Assembly (NCBI GenBank): GCA_964571235.1
Contig: CAZNAI010000001.1
Span: forward strand, 62,001-126,000
From: JACRAV01 sp964571235
GTDB taxonomy: Bacteria > Zixibacteria > MSB-5A5 > GN15 > FEB-12
Reading direction: 5' to 3'
DNA length: 64,000 nt
Each line of letters opens with the position of its first letter. Within the stretch, counting starts at the first letter, position 1. The notes under the pieces are model-generated. The model was not told where the DNA came from. It ran no database searches and worked only from the letters and a program-made list of their open reading frames with translations. The position numbers and the translations under genes were made by a program. This document shows, in pieces, positions 27,713-35,995 of this stretch.

Positions 27713-28444
27713 ATGCCCCTGTACATTTTTTCCGACGCCCACCTTGGTTCCGGCCCGCCCGAACTCGACCGCACCAAAGTAATGCGCATCGCCGAACTGT
27801 TCTCGCTTGTCCGCGCCGATGGCGACCGTTTGATCATCCTGGGCGACCTGTTTGATTTTTGGTTTGAATACAAACACGCGATCCCAAAAGACCATCACGA
27901 GGTCCTCTTCATGATGCGCGAACTGGTCAAAGCCGGAGTGCAGGTCGACTATGTCAGCGGCAACCACGATTTCTGGATGGGCGATTTTTTTGAGAAGCAG
28001 ATCGGCGTGACTGTTTCACGCGATCATCTCGACTTGGAATACAACGGCCTCAAACTGCATCTGCTCCACGGCGACGGTCTCGCCCCGGCCGACGGTGGCT
28101 ATCGATTCTTAAAGCGCATCCTGCGCAACAAATTCAATATCTGGCTTTATCGTAAAATCACACCCGACTGGGCCATCCCGCTGGCCAAATGGGTCTCCGG
28201 TTCGTCGCGACAGTATACCACCCGCCGTGATCATATCTTCGCCAAAGACTATCGTGCCTATGCGGAGAAGAAGATCAACGAGGGATACGACATCGTCGCC
28301 ATCGGCCACTTGCACATCCCCGTTTTCGAGAAATTTGCCAACGGCACTTACATCAACACCGGCGACTTTATCAATTACTTCTCGTACGCCAAACTCTCCG
28401 GCAAAGAGATCACTCTCCACTCCCTCACCGGCGCAACATTGTAA
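27713..28444 (+). CDS. lpxH: UDP-2,3-diacylglucosamine pyrophosphatase LpxH
   Basis: 243 residues, typical length. Peripheral inner-membrane metallophosphatase that cleaves UDP-2,3-diacylglucosamine to lipid X in lipid A synthesis; supports a Gram-negative outer membrane. Metal-binding motifs are complete: FSDAHLG, GDLFDFWFEY, GNHDFWMGD, HGDG and GHLHIP. The ATG at 27713 begins the conserved N-terminus and has only CCCCCC in front. A less likely alternative is another calcineurin-like phosphoesterase, but GDLFDFWFE and SGNHDFW fit LpxH well. No other lipid A genes are nearby. Confidence 0.92.
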   Translation: MPLYIFSDAHLGSGPPELDRTKVMRIAELFSLVRADGDRLIILGDLFDFWFEYKHAIPKDHHEVLFMMRELVKAGVQVDYVSGNHDFWMGDFFEKQIGVTVSRDHLDLEYNGLKLHLLHGDGLAPADGGYRFLKRILRNKFNIWLYRKITPDWAIPLAKWVSGSSRQYTTRRDHIFAKDYRAYAEKKINEGYDIVAIGHLHIPVFEKFANGTYINTGDFINYFSYAKLSGKEITLHSLTGATL

Positions 28445-28867
28445 TCTGACGCCGTCCTACCATTGTGAAACCAATTTACGGGCTTCGACTCCGCTCAGCC
28501 CGACGCTACGCGCACACCGGTGATAAGTGTTAGTATCTGGACTTCATTTGCACCCGGAATTCTATAGTCCTCATATTTGCTTCGCATCATCTGGTATCAT
28601 AGTCGAACTGTCGTTGATCGGAACGTCGCCCTGAGCGGAGTCGAAGGGCGTCTCTTGTTTCTGTGCGACATTCCGTGCGCGGCAGGCTTCCTGCCTGCCC
28701 GTCCTCGGCGAGACGTTTCGACATTTTGTGTTGGTAGGTCAGGCTCCTTGCGAGCCTGACATCTTCTTCATTGGATTCTTCTTCGTAGGTCAATCCCGTC
28801 TTCGGGGTTGACGGTTGTTTGCAAAAAAGTAGTGGCACCCGCAACGCAGACTACGATTCTCGACGAA
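28445..28867. repeat. Gene-free stretch with five dispersed hairpins
   Basis: Holds GGGCT/AGCCC around TCGACTCCGCTC (28480-28501); CGCCCT/AGGGCG around the exact reverse complement of that loop (28627-28650); GGCAGGC/GCCTGCC with loop TTCCT (28681-28699); and two GTAGGTC-family copies, GTCAGGCTC/GAGCCTGAC with CTTGC (28734-28770) and a 10-bp GTCAATCCCG/CGGGGTTGAC (28785-28812). I see no gene; small frames over the hairpins are not credible. Confidence 0.7.
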
Positions 28868-29110
28868 CTATCTGATATCCGGCCCTTCGTAAGGACGCCA
28901 ATCCTCTGGAGCGATTCCCCAAGCTTCCATCGCTTCATTAAAGGCATTCTCATCCGGATACCAATCGTCGAAATCACAGGGCTTTCTCAACTCACGAAAC
29001 ATGTAAACGATTATACCACTCTCTTTTCCCGAGAGCTCTTCTGCCAAGAACCAACGAAGGCCCTGGGAGCGATTAGCTTCTGCCACTTCAACAATTCTAG
29101 GAGTCAACAT
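28868..29110 (-). CDS. Small acidic hypothetical protein
   Basis: 80 residues, no family recognised. The N-terminal half looks like a compact beta/alpha protein (IVEVAEANRSQGLRWFLAEEL, in parts) and the C-terminal end is strongly acidic and aromatic (DFDDWYPDENAF, GIAPEDWRPYEGPD). It starts 6 nt after the stop of the aconitase-like gene on the same strand, which makes it a likely third member of that operon, although no ribosome site is visible. Composition is protein-like rather than repeat-like. It might also be a translated accident at the edge of a repeat region. Confidence 0.55.
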   Translation of the reverse strand: MLTPRIVEVAEANRSQGLRWFLAEELSGKESGIIVYMFRELRKPCDFDDWYPDENAFNEAMEAWGIAPEDWRPYEGPDIR

Positions 29111-29116
29111 GGATCG

Positions 29117-30736
29117 TCATTTGACAAACCGGCTCGGATCAGTGATCACCCCATTGAGCGCCGAGGCCGCCGCTGTCGCCGGCGAACACAAATACAGATG
29201 TTTACCCGATGAATTCGGACGGTTGAATAGCGCAGAGGTCGCGGTCACGAGCACCTTTTCGCCGTCGTGATTATTTTTCAGCACTGACGGCGGCATATAC
29301 CCCGGATGCGTCACAATCGCGCCGGCCTCAACAAATAACCGTATCAATCCCTTCTTGAGCGCTTCGAGATAGACTGTCCGCGATCCGGGCACCACATACA
29401 ATTTGCAGTCAGGGTTGACTTCCTTGTTGCGTAGAATCTCCGACGCAATCCGCAGATCCTCAAACCGCCCGCTCGTGCACCCGCCGACCACGATATTTTG
29501 CACCGGCGTGCTTTCCAGTTCGGCGGCTGATTTCACCTGGTGTATGTCGCCGTGGCAAATCACCTGCGGCGCGACATGATCGATATGTACCTGATACGCA
29601 TTTTCATATTCAGCGTCCTTGTCAGGCATGAGCGGCGAGTAGCGCGCGGTCGAACGCCCGTTCAAAAATCTTCGTGTCGTGGCGTCGTACGGACAGATTA
29701 CCGCCGCTGGATCAAGAGCCGAGAGCAATTCGCAGAGGGTCACCCGCTCTGATAATGACATCTGCCCGACCAGCGACCCGCCAATTTCAATTACCCGGCC
29801 GTCGCAGACTTCGTCGCCCAGCCGCTTGAACAAATGGATCGCGATGTCAGTTGCTGACACTCCGCGCGGACGGTGCCCGCCGACCGCCAGTCTCAGCGAT
29901 CCCGGCACCGTGATCTTCATCTTGCCGCTCGCAAGAGCCGAAGCCATCGTGGCCGCGTCGACCACCATCCCGCACCCGCTCACCGCTCCCGCGCCAAAAG
30001 TTGAGCGATCGGTGCCGATTGAAATCTGCGCAGGTAGAGTGTGGCCCTTTTCAATCGCAATCTGGTGGCAGTTCCCCTCCCGCGAATCGTAGATTGTCTT
30101 CACCCCTTGGCGCTTCAAAAATTCGTCGATCGATTGTGTCGCGTTGCCAACTTTGATTGTCGCGGTCTCGCCCGCCTCGGTGAGAGTCACCACGACTCTG
30201 CCGGGATGTTTCATGAACTCCGGCCCGAGTTTGCGAAATTGTTCAAAGACCGGCACCAGTTCGTTTTGCGGCAGGAGAATATCCGGCTCAATTTCAACTG
30301 TCTGCCCGATCTCGACTCGTTCAAGCTCGGCGGCTCTCGCCAATATTTTTTGGATCAATGTCCGCTTGCCATAAAGCGACGCGGTCATCCCATTCTGTTT
30401 CGCGCCGGGGAAATTCAGCTCAAGTTGTTCGAGTTTCAGAAAGGCCGGCTTTTCTTTCAGGCCGTACCGGCGTCGCCAATTGTAAAACGCCGCTTTCGAA
30501 ATGCCCAGCTCCAGCCCGGCTTTTTCATCGTCGCCGTACCGCTCCCACAAATTGCGGACATCCTGCTCGGAAAATTTCGGCAGTGAATATTTGGGGATCC
30601 CTTTTTTGCGCCGCCAATACGCGACTAGATACGCCGGCACACCGCCTAAGCGTTCGCCGATTTTTTCGTCAGTCTTATAGAGCTTCTGCAGTTGCAAAAG
30701 CTCAGTCTTGGTGGGGGATTTACGGCGGCGTTTCAT
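29117..30736 (-). CDS. Helix-turn-helix/aconitase-like fusion lacking two Fe-S cysteines
   Basis: 539 residues. Residues ~8-95 hold two similar helix-turn-helix repeats (KIGERLGGVPAYLVAYWRRK and AGLELGISKAAFYNWRRRYG). Residues ~105-539 follow the aconitase/isopropylmalate dehydratase large-subunit fold (HQIAIEKGHTLPAQISIGTD, VGGHRPRGVSATDIAI, VVPGSRTVYLEALKKGL). Of the three cluster cysteines only the first remains (VVGGCTSGRFEDL); the usual PGCxxC is PGYMPPSVL, and the usual GDSHT is GTDRST. I infer that it does not bind a normal 4Fe-4S cluster or dehydrate isopropylmalate. It could be a ligand-sensing regulator or a divergent enzyme. No small subunit gene is in the window. Its ATG overlaps the HIT gene stop as TAATG. 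Confidence 0.82.
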   Translation of the reverse strand: MKRRRKSPTKTELLQLQKLYKTDEKIGERLGGVPAYLVAYWRRKKGIPKYSLPKFSEQDVRNLWERYGDDEKAGLELGISKAAFYNWRRRYGLKEKPAFLKLEQLELNFPGAKQNGMTASLYGKRTLIQKILARAAELERVEIGQTVEIEPDILLPQNELVPVFEQFRKLGPEFMKHPGRVVVTLTEAGETATIKVGNATQSIDEFLKRQGVKTIYDSREGNCHQIAIEKGHTLPAQISIGTDRSTFGAGAVSGCGMVVDAATMASALASGKMKITVPGSLRLAVGGHRPRGVSATDIAIHLFKRLGDEVCDGRVIEIGGSLVGQMSLSERVTLCELLSALDPAAVICPYDATTRRFLNGRSTARYSPLMPDKDAEYENAYQVHIDHVAPQVICHGDIHQVKSAAELESTPVQNIVVGGCTSGRFEDLRIASEILRNKEVNPDCKLYVVPGSRTVYLEALKKGLIRLFVEAGAIVTHPGYMPPSVLKNNHDGEKVLVTATSALFNRPNSSGKHLYLCSPATAAASALNGVITDPSRFVK

Positions 30737-31221
30737 TACTTTTCAAACTCCGCGCGAATTTTTTCATACACCGACTCAAGCGACACCGACACAAGTTTGG
30801 TCTTGCCGATCACCGGCATAAAATTGGTGTCGCCGATCCAGCGCGGCACAATGTGCATATGCAAATGTCCCGGCACACCGGCGCCCGATGCTTTCCCCAA
30901 GTTCATCCCAAGATTGAGCGAATGCGGTTTCAATGCCCGCTTGATCACTTTGCAGGCCAGCCGGGTGATCTCGAAAAACTCGGCCGATTCGGCCGGGCGA
31001 AGTTGTTCCAACTGCCCGATATGGCGATTCGGCACAATCAGCGCGTGGCCGGCGTTGTAGGGGAATTTATTGAGTATCACAAAAACGGTTCTCCCGCGGT
31101 AGACAATCAAACTTGCGGCGGAGTCTTTCTCTTTGAACCGCCTGCAAAAGACACACCCTTTTTCTTTTTTGGAAAGCACGAAACCGGCTCGCCACGGCGC
31201 CCAGAGAATATCGTTACGCAT
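30736..31221 (-). CDS. HIT family nucleotide hydrolase/phosphorylase
   Basis: 161 residues. Histidine-triad protein with GHLHMHIVPRW (HxHxH), a CVFC...  pair near residue 23-26 that may bind zinc, and the conserved NKFPYNAGHALIVPNRH (first part quoted). The ILWAPWR start is typical of the branch that acts on AppppA or adenylated substrates (AP4A phosphorylase/hydrolase-like). First gene of an operon with the aconitase-like fusion. Likely leaderless: the -10 box is 8 nt before the ATG and there is no ribosome site. Confidence 0.9.
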   Translation of the reverse strand: MRNDILWAPWRAGFVLSKKEKGCVFCRRFKEKDSAASLIVYRGRTVFVILNKFPYNAGHALIVPNRHIGQLEQLRPAESAEFFEITRLACKVIKRALKPHSLNLGMNLGKASGAGVPGHLHMHIVPRWIGDTNFMPVIGKTKLVSVSLESVYEKIRAEFEK

Positions 31222-31229
31222 TGCAAGTG

Positions 31230-31258
31230 AATATAGTATAGGGAGTTAAGCGGGTAAA
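31230..31258 (-). promoter_or_regulatory. HIT operon promoter, probably leaderless
   Basis: Minus strand: TTTACC (31258-31253), 17-nt spacer, TATATT (31235-31230), then 8 nt to ATG 31221. A second possible -10 (TATACT) lies just upstream. Confidence 0.55.
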
Positions 31259-31378
31259 GTCTCGCCCCAAATGTTTGCCGCGTAAGGGGTTGTGGGGGAA
31301 GGGGTTGTGGTTTCGGCGAATTTTCGAAGGCATTAGAGAAATCCTCCTTCGCCTAATTCCTCGATGCTAGCTTAATTA

Positions 31379-32212
31379 TTGGACAAGATACTCGACTCTA
31401 CCAAGCAGATCGGTTATAATAGAACAGATGGTGCGAGCGAATTACAAGTCCAAATCGAGTATTCGGTGAATATCGAGCAAGCAACCGCACAGCAATCGTC
31501 TCAAGAACGGCCGAGTAAGAGACCTTTTCTGAGCGGGACGATACTTCTAATGACAATGGCGTTCGTGTTTTGGTTTGTCTATACACTCCTGACGTGGGAC
31601 TTCTTGTATGACTACATGACCGTTTTATTCTCTATAGTGCTCGGGGTTATGATTCTCGTATCGACTCTGATCCTATTACTTCGTCGTCCTCGATCAAAGC
31701 CGCTGGCAGTTGTCACATGTTTAGCAGTTGCATCGATAGTCGCACAACGAGCAATTGACCTTGATGGGCCCGAGTTGAAATTCAAGTTGAGGCAGGGGCA
31801 GTATCAACATTTTGTGAACGATATTCTCTCGGACCAAAAAGTCAGAACGATGTCAAACTACAGCGACGAAGCTGATGTTTACGAAGCATGTGAGAACCTT
31901 TTGCGTATTGACCGAAGCAAGACGAGTGAGCCCGAATGGCACACGCTATTTTCAACTACGATACACGACAACGGAATTTCTTTTGATCGCCTGAAGACCT
32001 ACCTCGCTACCATGAGAAAACTGGGAATAATTCAGTTCGAAATTGAAGGAAATCGGGTTGTCTTCTTATTAGACGGCATTCTTGACAATGAATTTGGGCT
32101 TATGTACTTGATTGATGGGCAACTTCCAGCAACCGGCTCGAAGTTTCACGGGTGCGACCTCACGGGCCTGCAACACCTTTCTGAGAATTGGTATTTTTAC
32201 TGGACCACATAG
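31379..32212 (+). CDS. Membrane protein of unknown function
   Basis: 277 residues if TTG 31379 is the start; a GTG at 31466 is an alternative and the first ~45 residues are not clearly protein-like. Three membrane segments follow (GTILLMTMAFVFWFVYTLL, YMTVLFSIVLGVMILVSTLI, LAVVTCLAVASIVAQ, at about 53-125). The ~150-residue C-terminal soluble part includes a stretch like a small winged-helix (FDRLKTYLATMRKLGIIQFEIEGNRVVFLL, in parts). Base composition is more A/T-rich than neighbouring genes. No recognised family; stands alone between repeat-rich gaps, which fits horizontally acquired cargo, but that is inference. Confidence 0.6.
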   Translation: MDKILDSTKQIGYNRTDGASELQVQIEYSVNIEQATAQQSSQERPSKRPFLSGTILLMTMAFVFWFVYTLLTWDFLYDYMTVLFSIVLGVMILVSTLILLLRRPRSKPLAVVTCLAVASIVAQRAIDLDGPELKFKLRQGQYQHFVNDILSDQKVRTMSNYSDEADVYEACENLLRIDRSKTSEPEWHTLFSTTIHDNGISFDRLKTYLATMRKLGIIQFEIEGNRVVFLLDGILDNEFGLMYLIDGQLPATGSKFHGCDLTGLQHLSENWYFYWTT

Positions 32213-32842
32213 GTATCCTATCTCGTGGCGTCTATACCAGTCAGCCACGACCCCTTCTCCACAACGCACTTTCCCTACCAACTCGCTGTCGTCTTCTCGG
32301 GCGTCCGCATTTGTGAGGCGTTGACCCTCTCTGTACCCCACCCGAAGGGTGGGCCGGACAGAATCAACATGTGTGTGAAAACAAAACAGTGACGAAACGA
32401 ACCCAGTTGAAAACAGCCTTCGCGGCTGGTTCAACCTGTTGCAAGAATGCAAATTGCGAAGATCAACAAGCCGCCGAACAACTGGGTTTGTTTTCTGAGA
32501 ATTGGCCTTTCGGTACCCCACCCCTTGGGGTGGGTTCCATGATGCGAAATCGGTCTGTAGTATTACTGATCCCACAGCAAGCTGTGGGGTACCAAGACAA
32601 AGCGAGGCGAGATTGCTTCGGTCACGCCCCCTTCGACAAGCTCAGGATGACGACGCATCTCGCAATGATGATGGATGAGCGTCGGTTCAACATGTGAAGC
32701 GGCAAAAAAATTCCTCTCCCTTTGGGAGAGGATGTCACGGAGTGACAGGTGAGGGGTTCTTTCGCGACGCGATGTGAAACAAAGCCGAATCGGGCAGTGG
32801 GAGCAAAGCCATTAAGAACGGCAGGAGCGCGGGGCTCCTGCC
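32213..32842. repeat. 630-nt gene-free region packed with hairpins
   Basis: Contains three hairpins with a GTACCCCA flank and different stems: CCCACCC/GGGTGGG (32337-32353), CCCACCCC/GGGGTGGG (32517-32534) and, inverted, CCCACAGC/GCTGTGGG (32571-32588). A spaced inverted repeat AACCCAGTTG (32400-32409) / CAACTGGGTT (32479-32488) encloses CAGCC/GGCTG. A TCGACAAGCTC loop element lies at 32630-32646, a CCTCTCCC hairpin plus GTCAC/GTGAC at 32713-32749, and GGCAGGAGC/GCTCCTGCC at 32820-32842. I see no gene in it. Confidence 0.7.
32704..32731 (-). terminator. Terminator downstream of the DUF885 gene
   Basis: Minus strand: CCTCTCCC, loop AAA, GGGAGAGG, AA, then seven T residues. It lies about 110 nt after the stop, beyond the 32820-32842 hairpin. 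Confidence 0.75.
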
Positions 32843-34609
32843 CTACTTTTGTCTATCCCCGCCTAAGTCCGTCGACACGGGCTTTAACTTCCAGATCCGC
32901 CAAAAAAGCGATGGCGGGATTGAGCCTTCTGAAAGCAATGCGTCGTGGAATTCTTTTTCGGAAAAACCCGCTCCCTCGCGCTCGGCATAGGCGTCGTAGA
33001 GTCGTTGAATCTCCCGTTTGCCGGTTAGGTAACACATCGGCTGAGTCGGTTCATGGGTATACCGGCGGACTTCGGTGCGGATGTAATTGGAATCGGCCAC
33101 CGATTTGGACTCGAGCGTCTTTTGCATCCACGCCACACACTGGTCATAGGTGAACTGGCCGGTATGCAATTTTACATCGGCAATGATCCGCGCGGCACGA
33201 AAGCGTATTCCACCGAGCACACCGAGCCACTGCGCCGGGTCCTCGTCGCCGTACAGTCCGGCCTGGTACATCATGTCTTCGCTATAGAGCGCCCATCCTT
33301 CGATAATCTGATTGTTCATCTGCCATTTGCGCACCGGATCGACATTCCGCCCCGCCAGTTGCATCTGCAGATGATGTCCCGGATACGCCTCGTGTACTAC
33401 CGAGCCTTTGAAACCCCGACGGTGCACGTACCGGTAGCGCGCTTCAAGTTCGGTGCGCGAAAGCGTATCCGGCACCGGACGGACATAGAACATCCCGACT
33501 TGATTGTCATCAAACGGTCCCGCCGGTTGATAGGCGATCCCGCCGATCATCGGCCGCAAAAAGGTCGGCGTTTCGATCACATTGCACGGCGCGATAGCGT
33601 CGGGGATTGTCACAATATCGTTGGCGGTCAGAAATATTCTGACCTGGTTGACCTCCCAGTTGTAATAATCCAGAAGATCGGCCCGTGTGAAATTTCTCGG
33701 GATATAAACCGAGTCCAGCCCGGTTTGCTTGTTAAGGTCGACAAAGTCTGTGTACTCGGCGTATTCGGCCTGTGCAGATTTCAACAGCGAATCGCCGATT
33801 TTCAAGAGCGTCTCGGAATTGTACGGCATGAAATACTGATGGGCCAGCAGGTAGTCGTAATTGACTTTGCCGATTGCAAACGAGTTGTCCGGACCGGGCG
33901 AGAGTTTGGCCAAGAACGCAGAGTAGCCATCGATTGCGGCGACTGCCTTTCCAAAAGTCGAGGAGATTTCGCCGCTACGCGCCGGGAAAGAGTCGGTCAA
34001 TTGCTTCTGCACCGCCAGATAGAAATCGCGCCCTGTCTTGAGTCCCTCGATTGCCGACTCGATCCAAACTTTGGGCGGCGTCTTGAGATTGCGCTGAGCG
34101 ACCGCAAACAATTTGGGAACTTCGCCCACTCGGCCCAATATGCTCGCCATCTTGGCGCCCAATGTGGCGTGGCGCGAGAGCATGAGGAAATACAGGCCGT
34201 CGATAGCCTGATCGACATACAAGTACGGCGAGCGTTTGTACCATTGAATCTGTTTCAGATTAAGCAGAGTGACATCGAGGTTGGAGTTGAGCAGAAGGCG
34301 ATTGATTCGCTCATGATCGTTCAGATTTGTCGTGTCGTACGAATTGAGCTTGGTCTGAAGTCGTGTCAAAGCGGCAATCGCGTTGGCTACTCCGGTTGTG
34401 CTGTAATCGGCCAGCTTGGCGTCGTAGGCGTGGCTTCCCATTTCGGTCGCGGCCGCCGGATCGATTGCTTCGAGTGTGTCGATCACCCGGAGCGACATCT
34501 CGCGAAATGTGGTCGGGCCGCCTTTGCTCTTGGATTTGGTTTTCGCGCCAACCGAGACGGCGATGAGCATGCAAAGCGCAACAAGGCAGGTCTTGTGAAA
34601 GCCGGTCAT
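32843..34609 (-). CDS. Exported DUF885 family metallopeptidase-like protein
   Basis: 588 residues with a signal peptide (MTGFHKTCLVALCMLIAVSVGA) followed by a Lys/Ser-rich linker. DUF885 proteins are all-helical and carry a gluzincin-like site; here HEAYPGHHLQ and EGWALYSEDM supply the expected His/Glu residues. The length is normal. Substrate unknown; probably periplasmic peptidase. Starts 15 nt after rlmD with AGGAG at good spacing, so it is the last gene of the CDF-rlmD-DUF885 run. A hairpin overlaps its stop. A 1026-codon frame on the other strand is a shadow of this gene and rlmD. Confidence 0.9.
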   Translation of the reverse strand: MTGFHKTCLVALCMLIAVSVGAKTKSKSKGGPTTFREMSLRVIDTLEAIDPAAATEMGSHAYDAKLADYSTTGVANAIAALTRLQTKLNSYDTTNLNDHERINRLLLNSNLDVTLLNLKQIQWYKRSPYLYVDQAIDGLYFLMLSRHATLGAKMASILGRVGEVPKLFAVAQRNLKTPPKVWIESAIEGLKTGRDFYLAVQKQLTDSFPARSGEISSTFGKAVAAIDGYSAFLAKLSPGPDNSFAIGKVNYDYLLAHQYFMPYNSETLLKIGDSLLKSAQAEYAEYTDFVDLNKQTGLDSVYIPRNFTRADLLDYYNWEVNQVRIFLTANDIVTIPDAIAPCNVIETPTFLRPMIGGIAYQPAGPFDDNQVGMFYVRPVPDTLSRTELEARYRYVHRRGFKGSVVHEAYPGHHLQMQLAGRNVDPVRKWQMNNQIIEGWALYSEDMMYQAGLYGDEDPAQWLGVLGGIRFRAARIIADVKLHTGQFTYDQCVAWMQKTLESKSVADSNYIRTEVRRYTHEPTQPMCYLTGKREIQRLYDAYAEREGAGFSEKEFHDALLSEGSIPPSLFWRIWKLKPVSTDLGGDRQK

Positions 34610-34624
34610 CTGAACTCCTGTTGT

Positions 34625-35995
34625 TTACTGACGAAAGAACACGCCGACCAGTTCAATATGTTTCGTATGCGGAAACATGTCGATCGGACGGACCTCGGGG
34701 AGGCGGTACCCGGCCCGGACAATCTCGGCGGCATCACGCGCAAACGTGGCCGGATTGCAGGATATATAGCCAAGCTTGGTCGGCGCAAGTTCCAAAATTC
34801 GCTTGAGGGCTTTGGGGTGCATACCGGCGCGGGGCGGGTCGACAATGACGACATCGAATCGATCCCCGGCCTCAACCTGCGAGGCCAGCACATCTTTGGC
34901 GTCCCCCTCGATGAATCTGATATTGTGCACTTTGTTGAGATCGGCGTTTTCGCGCGCCGCTTTGATTGCGTCGCCGACCAGTTCCACCCCCACTACCTCG
35001 CTCACATGCGGTGCGGCCAGAATACCGATCGATCCTATGCCGCAGTACAGATCAAGAAGTCGCTCGGATTTTTGAAGTGTGAGCATGTCGAACGCCGTTT
35101 GGTACAATGTTTCAGTCTGGCGGGTGTTGGTTTGAAAGAACGAATTGGCGCGGATGCGGAACCGAAAGTCAAACAAGCGTTCTTCGACATAACCCGGACC
35201 GAACGCAATTTGCTCAATATCGCCCGTGGCGATATTGGCTTTCTTGCCGGTCTGATTGTGCACCAGAGTGGCGATCTGCGGAAATTCGCGTTGCAGGCTT
35301 TCAATCATTTGTGCGCGATTTGGAATTGGGCCGAGATTGGTCACGAAGTTGACCATCACCTGATTGGTGTTGGTTGTTTCTCTTATCTGCAGAAAGCGTG
35401 CGTATCCGGTGAAGGAGATGACATCGTAGACCGAGATCGAATTTTCGGCGATAAACTTTCGGAACCAGTCGACCAGTTTGTTGGTGCACTCCCCTGCGAT
35501 CCAGCACTTCTGCAAGTCGAATATCTCGTCGAAATGCCCTCGGCGATGAAGCCCTACGGAAAACCCGTTGCCGTGAGTCGGCGCAAAAGAGAATTCCATC
35601 TTGTTCCGGTAGTGAAAAAGCTCCGGCGAACCGATTGTCTCGTGCACAACTACCGACTCAAGTCCGCCGATCCGCTCGATACAGTCAACCACCTGTTTGC
35701 GTTTGTAGAAAAGTTGCTTGGTATAATCGAGGTCCTGCCAACTGCATCCGCCGCACTCTGCGACATGCACGCACCGGGCCGGAACACGGTCGGCCGACTT
35801 GCGGGTGATCTCTCTCACGGCCGCCAAATCAAACGACTTTTTGGAAAGGGTTACCTGCGCCACTACTTGTTCGCCCGGAAGGCCGGCGTCGAGAAAAATC
35901 ACTTTGCCGTCGCGATGCGCCACCGCCTTGCCGTCGAAGGCCAAATCTTCGACCTCAAGCGTCTCCGGCTGAAATGTCTGGAAGCGTCCCCTCAC
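34625..35995 (-). CDS. rlmD: 23S rRNA (uracil-5-)-methyltransferase, RlmD/RumA type
   Basis: 456 residues from GTG 35995. TRAM domain first, then four Fe-S cysteines (RCVHVAECGGCSWQ and LQKCW), the SAM motif LLDLYCGIGSIGI, and VDPPRAGMHPKAL with the catalytic Cys in YISCNPATFARD. Methylates a uridine of 23S rRNA (U1939 in E. coli) or, in some phyla, other uridines, so the exact site is inferred. The open frame extends to 36160, but the GTG at 35995 overlaps the CDF stop as GTGA and fits the family length. Confidence 0.9.
   Translation of the reverse strand: MRGRFQTFQPETLEVEDLAFDGKAVAHRDGKVIFLDAGLPGEQVVAQVTLSKKSFDLAAVREITRKSADRVPARCVHVAECGGCSWQDLDYTKQLFYKRKQVVDCIERIGGLESVVVHETIGSPELFHYRNKMEFSFAPTHGNGFSVGLHRRGHFDEIFDLQKCWIAGECTNKLVDWFRKFIAENSISVYDVISFTGYARFLQIRETTNTNQVMVNFVTNLGPIPNRAQMIESLQREFPQIATLVHNQTGKKANIATGDIEQIAFGPGYVEERLFDFRFRIRANSFFQTNTRQTETLYQTAFDMLTLQKSERLLDLYCGIGSIGILAAPHVSEVVGVELVGDAIKAARENADLNKVHNIRFIEGDAKDVLASQVEAGDRFDVVIVDPPRAGMHPKALKRILELAPTKLGYISCNPATFARDAAEIVRAGYRLPEVRPIDMFPHTKHIELVGVFFRQ

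Noticed and set aside
27547..28812. CRISPR array
   Set aside because: The palindromes are irregularly spaced and differ in stem sequence; there are no uniform repeats with unique spacers and no cas genes.
29117..30736. Ordinary LeuC (isopropylmalate dehydratase large subunit)
   Set aside because: An N-terminal double HTH, absence of PGCxxC and of GDSHT, and no adjacent leuD or leu genes argue against the standard enzyme.
32371..32697. 108-codon plus-strand open frame
   Set aside because: Lies entirely over dispersed hairpins in the repeat-rich gap; no ribosome site or protein-like composition.
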